Of a stretch of 64,000 nucleotides of DNA, positions 36,353 through 45,351 are shown piece after piece. The DNA is from JANQPX01 sp050633905. Its GTDB lineage: Bacteria; Pseudomonadota; Alphaproteobacteria; Geminicoccales; Geminicoccaceae. The position numbers and the translations under genes were made by a program. Location: the NCBI GenBank assembly GCA_050633905.1, contig JBOEHJ010000033.1, positions 61,544 to 125,543 of the forward strand. Direction: 5' to 3'. Position 1 is the first letter of the stretch; each line of letters begins with the position of its first letter. Under the pieces are notes generated by a model. It was not told where the DNA came from and searched no databases. It was given only the letters and a program-made list of their open reading frames with translations.

Positions 36353-37546
36353 TCACACAATTCTGCGTTGTCGAAGATCCGCAATGTCGGCATCGGTCAA
36401 GCCAAACTCGCGTAGCAGCTCGTCGGTATGCTCACCGCGATCCGGCGGCGCTGCGACAAGGCACGCTGGTGTCCGTTCCATGCGGATCGGTTGGGCCATC
36501 GCCTTCGTTTGGCCAAATGGCGCAGTCTCCAAGGTTTCCGCCACACCCAGATGCTGAACCTGCGGATCATCGAGCATCTCGTCGATGCAATAAATCGGCC
36601 CGCAAGGGACACCTTGCTCCAGGAGCAGCTCGACCCATTCAGCGCTGGTTTTGGTCTTGATGATCGCTTCGATGTCTCTGTTCAAGTCGTCGCGCCGATC
36701 GCGGCGATCGGCATTGGTGGCATTGCCCGGCTCGTTGATCCAGTCCTCTTGACCAAGCGCTTTGCAAAATCGTTGCCAGGTCACCTCGCCAGCGACCGCA
36801 ATGTTGATCGCGCCATCGCTTGTTTCGTAGCGATTGGTCGGCACGCTGGTCGGGTGCTGATTGCCGACCTGGCCGGCAAGCTCGCCTTCCATCAGCCAGC
36901 GCGCGGCCTGGAAATCGAGCATGAAGGCCTGAGCCTGAAGAAGGGACGTGTGGAGCCATTGGCCCTCGCCGGACTTTTCCCGCTCCAGCAAGGCGGTCTG
37001 AATGCCAAGGGCACAAAACAGCCCTGCCGTCAGATCAGCGATCGGGATGCCGACCCGCATCGGTCCCCGGCCAGGCTCGCCGGTAATCGACATCAGCCCT
37101 CCCATCCCCTGGGCGATCTGATCAAACCCCGGCCGCTTGGCGTAAGGCCCATCTTGACCAAAGCCTGAGATGCTGGCGAGAATGATCCGCGGATTGATTT
37201 TTTTCAGATTTTCATAGTCGATGCCCAGACGTTCTTTCACGTCCGGGCGAAAGTTCTCGACGACCACATCGGCGGTGCCGACCAAGCGCATGAAGAGTGC
37301 GAGGCCGTCCGCTTCCTTAAGGTTAAGGGTCAGGCTTCGCTTGTTGCGCTGCAGATTTTGAAAATCCGCTGTCGCCCGCCCAGCACCAAGCGCCCCATCG
37401 GCTTCCAAAGCGGCGGGCTGTTCGATCTTGATGACATCCGCCCCCCAATCGGCGAGCTGACGCACCGCGGTCGGCCCGGAACGCACGCGCGTCAGGTCGA
37501 GAACGCGGATATGATCGAGTGCATCAGAGGCTGGCAGATGAGGCAT
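36353..37546 (-). CDS. CaiB/BaiF family (class III) CoA-transferase
   Basis: A 397-residue enzyme that moves CoA between carboxylic acids. Typical segments are RVLDLTRVRSGPTAVRQLADWGADVIKIE, VVENFRPDVKERLGIDY, and GIPIADLTAGLFCALGIQ, which holds the catalytic Asp. The ATG at 37546 has GAGGAGGAA upstream. It is the first gene of a pair with the crotonase-fold gene. Substrates range from formate/oxalate to carnitine and aromatic acids, so none is assigned. Confidence 0.93.
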   Translation of the reverse strand: MPHLPASDALDHIRVLDLTRVRSGPTAVRQLADWGADVIKIEQPAALEADGALGAGRATADFQNLQRNKRSLTLNLKEADGLALFMRLVGTADVVVENFRPDVKERLGIDYENLKKINPRIILASISGFGQDGPYAKRPGFDQIAQGMGGLMSITGEPGRGPMRVGIPIADLTAGLFCALGIQTALLEREKSGEGQWLHTSLLQAQAFMLDFQAARWLMEGELAGQVGNQHPTSVPTNRYETSDGAINIAVAGEVTWQRFCKALGQEDWINEPGNATNADRRDRRDDLNRDIEAIIKTKTSAEWVELLLEQGVPCGPIYCIDEMLDDPQVQHLGVAETLETAPFGQTKAMAQPIRMERTPACLVAAPPDRGEHTDELLREFGLTDADIADLRQRRIV

Positions 37547-37980
37547 GTTTCCTCCTCGAAACATCGGAAAGTTTCAGCGCATGTCGTGATGGTTCAGCAA
37601 GGGCCGTGATCGCCTCACCGATGGGCCGTCGTTTCAACGAGACGATCTATTGCACTCCCCCTGATTTCGGCCAATCCAGTCATGAAATGTGGCAGTCGTC
37701 AACGTTGAACCGATACCTCATCTATCTCGCAGACGACTGCGTTCATTTGGTCTCTGTTGGAGAAACCGCTGGACTGGCCATCATTCTCGACAGTACTGCG
37801 TCCTCTTAATGCGAAGGCGTTGACCTGCTCGTAGATGTCAGTTTCCGCTACTGGCAAACGACCTGTCAGCCGGCGAAGAACATCGACGGCACGCCAGTAG
37901 ATCAAGCCCTTGCCTTGTCTCCTTGTCCATTTTTAGGCGCCGTTAACGGTTCCTTGAGTTGGACTTGCTAACGTTCCCGC
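37547..37980. other. Divergent intergenic region with one weak small frame
   Basis: The region separates the CoA-transferase pair from the signalling cluster. A minus-strand frame of 68 codons (37699-37905, TTG start) begins IYWRAVDVLRRLTGRLPV and is not obviously random, but I recognise no family and give it no gene call. Promoters for both directions should lie here. Confidence 0.35.
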
Positions 37981-39207
37981 ATGGCAAAGATCCTCCTCGT
38001 TGATGATGTTCCCGAGCAGGTCATGGCTTATCGACGGCTGCTGCGCCGACATTTCGACGTGGTGACGGCTGGCGACGGGGCGGCGGCACTCGATCTCTTG
38101 AAGGGAGACGCCGACATTCAGGTGATCGTCAGTGATCTGTCGATGCCTTGCATGAACGGCATCGACTTCTTCGTGCGAGCAGCCGACATCGCACCTGACG
38201 CTGTTCGCATTATGCTGACCGGCAACATGGATATGAACGCCACCATCGAGGCGATCAATCGAGGGAGGGTCTTTCGTTACCTCCAAAAACCCTGTCCATT
38301 GGAAGACTTGGTCGAAGCCATTGAAGCCGGCCTCCTGCTTCAATCACATGATATGGCCAAGGCCTCAAGCAATCCGCCACAAACCGATGTCGAGGTTTCA
38401 CCAAACCACATGACCATGATCGCGCGGCTGCAAAGCGCGGTGCGCAACAACCGGCTCCAGGCATTCTTTCAGCCCATTGTGGATCTGGATACCGGCAATA
38501 TCTCTGGAGCCGAAGCCTTGGCTCGATGGCGGCATCCAGTCAACGGCTGGGTTTCGCCATCCGTGTTCATTCCCATAGCGGAGCAATGTGGGCTCATGCC
38601 GGAACTCGGACGGGCCATGCTATCGGCCGCCTGCCACGATGCCCGGGATTGGCGTCTTCGCAAGCTTGGTGGCTGGGTCTCGGTTAACGCGTCCATCACC
38701 CAATTTGTCGACGGCGACATCATAGCTGATGTTCGACGGGCTCTTGATGACAGTGGCCTTCCTCCGGGCGCCCTTTGCATCGAATTGACCGAAAGCGTCC
38801 TGATCCACGATCCAACGTCAGTGATCAGCATGCTGGAGCGGCTTCGTGCGCTGGGCGTCAAGCTTGCCATTGACGATTTTGGAACGGGTTATTCAAGCCT
38901 GGCTTATCTCAAGAATCTTCCAGTCGACCGCCTAAAAATCGATCGGTGTTTCGTTAAGGATATTGATCGAGACGAGCGCGATCTCGCTTTCGTTCGTGCT
39001 ATGCTCGACCTGGCAAGACAGCTCGATATCACTGTCGTTGCAGAAGGGATTGAGCGTCCTGAGCAGCATCGTATTCTCTTGGACCTAGGATGTGCCTTCG
39101 GTCAGGGTTTTCTCTTTGAACAGGCACTCGATGCCGGATCCTTCGCGACCTTGATGGCCACTGGTATGATTGATCCGCATCGCTTCACGACATCAAAGGC
39201 TTGTTGA
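37981..39207 (+). CDS. REC-EAL response regulator, cyclic di-GMP phosphodiesterase
   Basis: A 408-residue protein. The receiver has Asp8/Asp9, phospho-acceptor Asp52, Thr80 and Lys103. The EAL domain (about 145-400) keeps the whole catalytic set: EAL at 178-180, Asn236, Glu268, Asp298-Asp299, Lys319, Glu355 and Gln375. It should be an active phosphodiesterase whose activity follows phosphorylation. It leads a run of six signalling genes on the same strand, although 224 bases separate it from the next. The REC-EAL design matches HnoB of the Shewanella H-NOX circuit. Confidence 0.95.
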   Translation: MAKILLVDDVPEQVMAYRRLLRRHFDVVTAGDGAAALDLLKGDADIQVIVSDLSMPCMNGIDFFVRAADIAPDAVRIMLTGNMDMNATIEAINRGRVFRYLQKPCPLEDLVEAIEAGLLLQSHDMAKASSNPPQTDVEVSPNHMTMIARLQSAVRNNRLQAFFQPIVDLDTGNISGAEALARWRHPVNGWVSPSVFIPIAEQCGLMPELGRAMLSAACHDARDWRLRKLGGWVSVNASITQFVDGDIIADVRRALDDSGLPPGALCIELTESVLIHDPTSVISMLERLRALGVKLAIDDFGTGYSSLAYLKNLPVDRLKIDRCFVKDIDRDERDLAFVRAMLDLARQLDITVVAEGIERPEQHRILLDLGCAFGQGFLFEQALDAGSFATLMATGMIDPHRFTTSKAC

Positions 39208-39434
39208 TTTCTAGCCATTGATCAGGCTTTAGAGCCTATCCAGAAAATCCTCGAATGATTGCATCACCAATAACCGTGAGCGAATCGCTCAACAAAATGA
39301 CAATGACTTATCAATAAATAACGAAAGATATATTTGCGGAATTTTTCCTAATTTTCTCAATTTAAACAAATATAAATGTTTTGATAATAACATGATCAGA
39401 TAAAGCGACCGTATCTCAGTCAAAGGAGCAGATG

Positions 39435-40316
39435 ATGGCCGCCCATCCCCATCAGGTGCCAACGCGACCTCATAATGCCCGACTGGAAAATCTAGGCACC
39501 ATGGCGAGCGGAATCGCTCATGAAATCAATACACCAATCCAGTTCATCGGTGACAATCTTCAATTCATCAGCGACAGCTTTGCCGCCATCGATGACCTCT
39601 TGAAGCACTATGACCTGCTCCACAAAGCCGCACTCGCCAATGATGCACTGGATGCCGAATGCAAGAATGTAACCAGCGCGACCGACGATGCAGAACTGGA
39701 TTTTCTTCGCGAAGAATTGCCAGGAGCAATCGAGCAATCCCTTTCCGGAATTCAGCAAGTGGCACGGATCGCTTCTGCGATGAAAACCTTTGCGCGTCGC
39801 GGCGGGGCGGAGAAGGAGATGGCCGACATTAATCAGGCAATCGATCTGACGGCGGCGATCTGTCGAAACGAATGGAAATATGACGCCGACCTTGAGCTTT
39901 CCCTCGATCCTTCCTTGCCGAAGCTCGCCTGTCATATCGGCGAGCTGAGCCAGGTCTGGTTAAACCTGATCGTCAATGCCGCACATGCCATCAAGGCGAA
40001 GCCCGACCTGTCTCGCGGGCTAATCAGCATCAAGACCTCAATGCAGGACGGCATGGTCGAGGTCACCATCACCGACAATGGCACAGGCATTCCGGACGAC
40101 CTATGCGAGCAGGTGTTCGAACCGTTTTTCTCAACCAAAAGCGCCGGTGAAGGAAGTGGCCAAGGGCTGGCGATCTGTCGGACTATCGTAACCGAAAAGC
40201 ATAGCGGCAAGCTCGAACTTTCAACCGCCATTGGAGAAGGCACGCGCTTTACGGTCCGCCTTCCCGTCGAAACGGAACAATGCGCGGCACCATCGCGAGA
40301 GGAAGCAGTCCTATGA
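39435..40316 (+). CDS. Soluble sensor histidine kinase
   Basis: A 293-residue kinase with no membrane segment or input domain. The H-box ASGIAHEINTPIQFIGDN (His about 29) is followed by an inserted helical segment, then the HATPase domain with VWLNLIVNAAHAIK, DNGTGIPDD and GQGLAICRTI. The kinase core resembles that of the membrane kinase at 43389, including a shared D-x2-F/FxxxE-x-P-x-A/S insert. Two adjacent ATGs are possible; the second is best spaced from AAGGAG. Its stop overlaps the next start (ATGA). It must receive its signal from partner proteins. Confidence 0.92.
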   Translation: MAAHPHQVPTRPHNARLENLGTMASGIAHEINTPIQFIGDNLQFISDSFAAIDDLLKHYDLLHKAALANDALDAECKNVTSATDDAELDFLREELPGAIEQSLSGIQQVARIASAMKTFARRGGAEKEMADINQAIDLTAAICRNEWKYDADLELSLDPSLPKLACHIGELSQVWLNLIVNAAHAIKAKPDLSRGLISIKTSMQDGMVEVTITDNGTGIPDDLCEQVFEPFFSTKSAGEGSGQGLAICRTIVTEKHSGKLELSTAIGEGTRFTVRLPVETEQCAAPSREEAVL

Positions 40317-41257
40317 AGAGCCATGCTCTGTTTGTCGATGATGAACCACTGGTCCTGAGCGGTCTCAGACGCATGCTGCGAAGCCTCCGCCACGACTGGG
40401 ATATGAGCTTTGCCAATTCAGGGCAGGAAGCCCTGGAACTTTTAGCCGAGGGCGACTTCAACGTCATCGTCTCCGACATGCGCATGCCTGGCATGGATGG
40501 CGCCACGCTGCTCAACGAAGTCGCCAAGCGCCACCCCGCGATGGCACGCCTTGTGCTCTCCGGTCACGCTGAGCTCGATGCGATCTTGAGGGCGGTTCGC
40601 CCCGCACATCAATTTCTCGCCAAGCCCTGTGACCCCAAATTGTTGGAACAAGCACTCCAGCGCATCCGCGACGTGCGGCTTGACGATCATCAAGCTACCA
40701 TCTGCCAAAAACTCGGCGTCCATCGTCGCCTGCCGTCACCACTTGCCAAGATCGAGGAACTGCGCGTGGCCCTGGCGGAAACACCTGTCGATCTCAAGAC
40801 AGTCGGCAATATCGTTAGCACTGATATTGCCATGTCGGTCCAGGTGCTGCGTTTGGTAAATTCGGCGTTCTTCGGACCGCCGACCAAGACATGCGATCCT
40901 CATCGCGCCGTCACAATCCTTGGCGCCGACATCCTGAAGAACCTGCTTGACGAGGTCGGCCTCTTTCGTCCGGTCATCGATCAGGCCTCTGAGAGCGAAC
41001 GTTCCGTCGTCGAGGTGAATGCTCGGATCGATCAAGCCACGCCTGACGTTCCAACATCCGATGGTATCACGTCTCGTATCCAAACCATGATGTCACTCGT
41101 GGGCTCACTTGCAGCCATCGAGATACCCGAACCATTGGACGACGTCGGCGAGTTGGCGCTGAGCAAACTGCTCCTCAGCTATTGGAGCCTAGATATGGCA
41201 ATCGACACGATTAGCGCAGATGCGCCACAGCTATGTGCTGCGTTGCAGGGAGCCTGA
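40313..41257 (+). CDS. REC-HDOD response regulator
   Basis: A 314-residue protein. The N-terminal receiver has phospho-acceptor Asp55 in VIVSDMRMPGMDG and Lys in LAKPCD. An HDOD domain follows (about 135-310) with LPSPLAKIEELRVAL, ASTDIAMSVQVLRLVNSAFFG-like sequence and HRAVTILGADILKNLL. HDOD domains are HD-related but lack the metal-binding His-Asp pair, and act in signalling without known catalysis. It starts inside the kinase stop (ATGA), so the two are translationally coupled and are a likely phosphorelay pair. Confidence 0.92.
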   Translation: MKSHALFVDDEPLVLSGLRRMLRSLRHDWDMSFANSGQEALELLAEGDFNVIVSDMRMPGMDGATLLNEVAKRHPAMARLVLSGHAELDAILRAVRPAHQFLAKPCDPKLLEQALQRIRDVRLDDHQATICQKLGVHRRLPSPLAKIEELRVALAETPVDLKTVGNIVSTDIAMSVQVLRLVNSAFFGPPTKTCDPHRAVTILGADILKNLLDEVGLFRPVIDQASESERSVVEVNARIDQATPDVPTSDGITSRIQTMMSLVGSLAAIEIPEPLDDVGELALSKLLLSYWSLDMAIDTISADAPQLCAALQGA

Positions 41258-41259
41258 AG

Positions 41260-42474
41260 ATGGCTGAGACGTCGCCCAAGAGCAAAAAACAATCAATCCT
41301 GATCATTGACGACGAGCGCAATCTTCTCAATGGCATTCGTCGGCAGCTCCACAAGCGCTTTGATCTCGTTCTTGCGGAGGGGGGTGAAGAAGGGATCGCC
41401 CTCTTGCGCGAGCGAGGACCATTCGCCGTGGTGGTTTGCGATATGAACATGCCCGGCAAGACAGGGGTCGAGGTACTCGCGGATATCGCCGAGATTTCGC
41501 CCGACACGGTTCGCATAATGCTCACCGGCCAGACCGATCTCGAAACTGCAATGACTGCGGTCAATCAGGGCAATATCTTCCGGTTTTTCACCAAGCCCTA
41601 CCCGGCAGAGATGCTGGCCGCGGGATTGGAAGCAGGCCTGGAGCAATACCGTCTGATCACCGCTGAGCGTGATCTTTTGAACAAGACACTTTCTGGCAGC
41701 ATCAAGGTATTGACCGATGTGCTGGCATTGATCGACCCGGACGGCTTTGGCCGGACGGAGCGCGCACAGGAATGGGTGCGGAAAGTCGCAGGTGCGCTCG
41801 GGCTTCAGCGTCATCTGTGGAAACTGGAAATGGCGGTGATGCTAGCACCAATCGGCCTTGCCGCCCTGCCGCCCGAAGTGGCCAAGAAGGCAAGGTCGAA
41901 CATCGAGCTGACGCAGGTCGAACGGGACATGGTGGAGGCATCAGCCGAAACTGCCCACAAACTGATCTGCCATATTCCAAGGCTGCAAGAGGTCGCGAGT
42001 TATGTGCTCTATCAGGGCAAGAATGTCGACGGCAGCGGCTTTCCTCACGACGACAAAGCCGGCAACGACATACCGATTGGTGCCCGCATCGTCCGGATCT
42101 TGAGCGACCTGGCACTTAGTCAGGAAAGGGGCTCCGACCTCGACGACACGCTGGCACTCATGCAACGATATGATCACATCTACGATCGAAAGTTGCTGGG
42201 GTTAATGGCGCCCGCCATTCTTGGCGAAGGGGCCGCAAAACAACAAAGCGACGTTGAGACCATCGACGTTCAGCTGCCAATGCTGCGGGTAGGTGACGTT
42301 CTCCTAACACCCATTATCGATCTGGCGACCGAAGACCTGATCCTTGCCAAGGGCGCCACAGTCACTGAACTCTACATCAAGCGCCTCGGCAATCTCCGTC
42401 GCGTGCGCGAGCTGACCGAAGCTGTAAGGGTTCGTCGGTCATCGCCCGCTGCCGAAAACATCGCTGTCGCCTGA
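41260..42474 (+). CDS. REC with degenerate HD-GYP domain
   Basis: A 404-residue protein. The receiver is intact (Asp61, Thr89, Lys112). The C-terminal domain aligns by pattern with HD-GYP phosphodiesterases, but the HDIGK motif reads LAPIG (195-199), the second His motif is YQGKN, and GYP is GFP (260-262). Metal binding is thus lost and it should not hydrolyse cyclic di-GMP. By analogy to HnoD of Shewanella, a degenerate HD-GYP response regulator that inhibits its partner REC-EAL, it may control the EAL enzyme at 37981. It starts two bases after the HDOD stop, with AGGGAG upstream. Confidence 0.88.
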   Translation: MAETSPKSKKQSILIIDDERNLLNGIRRQLHKRFDLVLAEGGEEGIALLRERGPFAVVVCDMNMPGKTGVEVLADIAEISPDTVRIMLTGQTDLETAMTAVNQGNIFRFFTKPYPAEMLAAGLEAGLEQYRLITAERDLLNKTLSGSIKVLTDVLALIDPDGFGRTERAQEWVRKVAGALGLQRHLWKLEMAVMLAPIGLAALPPEVAKKARSNIELTQVERDMVEASAETAHKLICHIPRLQEVASYVLYQGKNVDGSGFPHDDKAGNDIPIGARIVRILSDLALSQERGSDLDDTLALMQRYDHIYDRKLLGLMAPAILGEGAAKQQSDVETIDVQLPMLRVGDVLLTPIIDLATEDLILAKGATVTELYIKRLGNLRRVRELTEAVRVRRSSPAAENIAVA

Positions 42475-42528
42475 CAACCCACACCCATCCTCTCGACCTC
42501 ACATCACCTTGCTATCGGAGCCCTGTGT

Positions 42529-43404
42529 ATGCATCAACGATCGAGCCTAAAGCTCTGCCAATTGGGGACCAGCGCCGCCGTCGTTCTCGCTTCCCTTTTT
42601 ATTTCGACGCCCGCAACGGCGGAACAAGACATCGTCTTCGGCATCGTCCCCCAGCAATCTGCGAGCCGGTTGGCGCAGAACTGGGTGCCAGTCTTCGATC
42701 ATTTGAGCGAGAAGGCGGATGCTCGGATAAGATTTGCGACAGCAAAGGACATTCCTACCTTCGAAGCCTGCCTCGCCCGAGGTGCCTATGATCTCGCTTA
42801 TATGAACCCTTACCACTACACCACCTTTCACAAGCTGGCCGGCTATGAGGCTTTTGCTCGGCAGACGGAGAAGCGGCTTCGCGGCTTGATCGTCGTTCGC
42901 GCCGACAGCAGCTATGGCCAGCTCGAAGAACTCGACGATCAGTCGATCGCCTTTCCGTCACCGGCGGCCTTCGGCGCCAGCGTGATCCCACGGGCGGAAA
43001 TGAAGAGCCGGGCGATGACGATACGCCCTGCCTATGTCAAATCTCACGATTCGGTCTATCGCGCGGTCATCGCTGGCTTGTTCCCAGCCGGCGGCGGCGT
43101 GTTGCGGACGTTCAACAACGTCCCCGAAGCCGAGCGTTCGAAGCTACGCGTGTTGTACCGAACCGACGCCTACACACCCCATGCCTTTGCCGCACATCCG
43201 AGAATGGAGAAAAGCCTGGTCGCCGACCTGATGGAGACGATGACAGATTTGGCTAAGGATCGCCCAGGCCTTCTCAAAGCCATCGGGATGCAAGGCATTC
43301 AACAAGCCTCAGATGCCGATTGGAACGACGTGCGTGCGCTTCGCTTGACACGCAACCAAACCCAGATCGAAATCAGTGATCAGGTTGCATGTCATTCCGG
43401 CTAA
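42529..43404 (+). CDS. PhnD-like periplasmic binding protein, sensor partner
   Basis: A 291-residue protein with a signal peptide (AAVVLASLFISTPATA). The mature part IVFGIVPQQSASRLAQNWVPV and YDLAYMNPYHYTTFHKLAGY match phosphate/phosphonate-type (PhnD) binding proteins. There is no ABC ATPase or permease nearby. Its end overlaps the membrane kinase start by 16 bases, so it is more likely a ligand-sensing subunit of that kinase than a transporter part. The ligand is unknown. Confidence 0.9.
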   Translation: MHQRSSLKLCQLGTSAAVVLASLFISTPATAEQDIVFGIVPQQSASRLAQNWVPVFDHLSEKADARIRFATAKDIPTFEACLARGAYDLAYMNPYHYTTFHKLAGYEAFARQTEKRLRGLIVVRADSSYGQLEELDDQSIAFPSPAAFGASVIPRAEMKSRAMTIRPAYVKSHDSVYRAVIAGLFPAGGGVLRTFNNVPEAERSKLRVLYRTDAYTPHAFAAHPRMEKSLVADLMETMTDLAKDRPGLLKAIGMQGIQQASDADWNDVRALRLTRNQTQIEISDQVACHSG

Positions 43405-45323
43405 AGACGGTCCTTGGCATTGCCTGTATCGAGGCACTCCTGCTCACAATTCTAGTGATTAGCGGTCTAAACTACCTTAGTAGCTCAAACGCCAATCAAC
43501 TACAGCAGCGAGCAGCGACCACCGCAAAGTTGGTAGCCACAATGACCGGCGATGCAGTCATTGCCGTTGATCTTGCAACACTCGACGTGCTGGTCGATCA
43601 GGCCCTGCGCAATCCCGACCTCGTCTATCTGCGCATTCGCTCCGCCAACGATATGGTGCTGAGCGAAGGGGGCAAAACCGAGGCGCTGGACGCACCCTTC
43701 ATCGAGGATTTGACAATTGCGCAGGCGGGTAAAGATCGCCGGCTCGATGTCAGCGCACCGATCACCTTCGCCGGTTCGACGTTCGGCCATGTCGAACTTG
43801 GCATTTCCACAGCAACACTCGACAGCACATTCGGCGATGCCTTGACCTGGATGGTCGGCATCGCTCTTGCCGAGATGATCTTGGTCGCTCTTTTAGGCCT
43901 AGCGCTCGGCCATTATCTCACCCGCCAACTGATGATGCTGAAAGGTGGTGCCAAACAAGTTGCGAGCGGTGATTTTGGCTATCAGATCCCGATTGAAGGC
44001 AAGGACGAGCTGGCCGACACGGCCGAAAGCTTCAACAGCATGTCGACGGCGCTCGCCCGCTTTGCCTCGATCGCCGAGGCTGCCCGATTAAAGGCCGAAG
44101 AGGGACGGGAACTGGCCGAAAGCACGCTCAAAGATGCCCTGGACAGCATGCGCGACTATGTCTTGGTGATCGACAATGAAGGCAAGATCGTGCTCGCAAA
44201 TCGGAGCTACCAGGCACTCTATTGCGCCGGCATTGCCCCTTCATATGCTGAAGATGCCTTCACCGCCGAAGCCATCAGAAATGAGGGACAGGCGGAAGAC
44301 TATGTCACGTCACGCCTTCGGAAACTCGGCGTTCTTCTGAGCGAGCCTCGCTGGGAGGCGAAGCTTGTCGACGGCCGCCATCTGCTGATCACGCAGCAGC
44401 CAATGTCGACTGGCGGCGCGGTTATCGTGCAGACGGATGTCAGCGAGCTCTACCAAGCCCTCGAGGAGAACCGGCAGCTGCAACGAGAGCTTGTTCAGCG
44501 ACAAAAATTTGAGGCGATTGGCACGCTTGCAGGCGGCCTTGCACACGAGATCAACACACCGGTCCAGATCATCGCCGACAATGCGGCCTTCATCGCCGAA
44601 AACATTAGCGAGATCGTCCCGCTGGTCGATGAGCTGTCCGATGACAGCCTCGATCGCGCCAAAATCGCCGAGCGGCTCGAGGCGATCGACTGGGCCTTCG
44701 TCAAAGATGAAATCCCAAGATCTCTTGCCGACATGATCGACGGCACCAATCGCGTACGCGATCTGATCCAGACATTCAAGCAGCTCTCCAAGCCGGATGG
44801 TACGGCCGTATGCCTGGTCGATCTCGCCGATGTCGTGCAATCCGCGATCGACGACACGCGAAGTACGTGGTCATCAATCGCCGAAATTCGAACCGATATC
44901 CCAGGCAACATGCCACCCATTCCCTGCCAGATCGACCAGATCAGGCAAATTCTGTCCCATCTGATTATCAACGCTGCCCACGCTATCGAAGACCGGGATA
45001 CGGACGAGCAAGGGGTCATCTCGATCCGCCTTGCTCATGATCGGGGAAACACCCTCATTGAAATCGGCGATAATGGCTGCGGTATTCCCAAGGAGCATCT
45101 CGACCGCATCTATGACGTTCTCTTCACCACCAAGGAACCGGGCCGTGGCAGTGGTCAGGGCCTCGCCCTCGCCCATATGTTCATCACCCGTGGCCATAAC
45201 GGTCAGATCAATGTCACCTCGGAGCAAGGCAAAGGGACATGCTTCAAGATCAGCCTCCCTCTTGCTGGCGGTAAGGGGACGGAACCTTTGTTGCAGGAAG
45301 AAGCGACAAAGGCCGTCGCTTGA
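43389..45323 (+). CDS. Membrane histidine kinase with HAMP and PAS domains
   Basis: A 644-residue sensor kinase. It has TM1 at about 7-29, a periplasmic region of about 120 residues, TM2 at about 154-176, HAMP at about 177-229 and PAS at about 250-355 (YVLVIDNEGKIVLANRSYQAL). The phospho-acceptor domain has GGLAHEINTPVQIIADN (His386), and the HATPase has DNGCGIPKEHL and GQGLALAHMF. The start overlaps the PhnD-like gene. It is probably the signal entry of the cluster: binding protein, then kinase, then the receivers at 37981, 40313 and 41260. The specific pairing is inferred. Confidence 0.93.
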   Translation: MSFRLKTVLGIACIEALLLTILVISGLNYLSSSNANQLQQRAATTAKLVATMTGDAVIAVDLATLDVLVDQALRNPDLVYLRIRSANDMVLSEGGKTEALDAPFIEDLTIAQAGKDRRLDVSAPITFAGSTFGHVELGISTATLDSTFGDALTWMVGIALAEMILVALLGLALGHYLTRQLMMLKGGAKQVASGDFGYQIPIEGKDELADTAESFNSMSTALARFASIAEAARLKAEEGRELAESTLKDALDSMRDYVLVIDNEGKIVLANRSYQALYCAGIAPSYAEDAFTAEAIRNEGQAEDYVTSRLRKLGVLLSEPRWEAKLVDGRHLLITQQPMSTGGAVIVQTDVSELYQALEENRQLQRELVQRQKFEAIGTLAGGLAHEINTPVQIIADNAAFIAENISEIVPLVDELSDDSLDRAKIAERLEAIDWAFVKDEIPRSLADMIDGTNRVRDLIQTFKQLSKPDGTAVCLVDLADVVQSAIDDTRSTWSSIAEIRTDIPGNMPPIPCQIDQIRQILSHLIINAAHAIEDRDTDEQGVISIRLAHDRGNTLIEIGDNGCGIPKEHLDRIYDVLFTTKEPGRGSGQGLALAHMFITRGHNGQINVTSEQGKGTCFKISLPLAGGKGTEPLLQEEATKAVA

Positions 45324-45351
45324 CGATGGCTGGCTTCAGTCAACATTGCAT

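Noticed and set aside
36428..37168. 246-codon plus-strand open frame
   Set aside because: Fully antisense to the CaiB/BaiF CoA-transferase; a by-product of GC-rich codon use.
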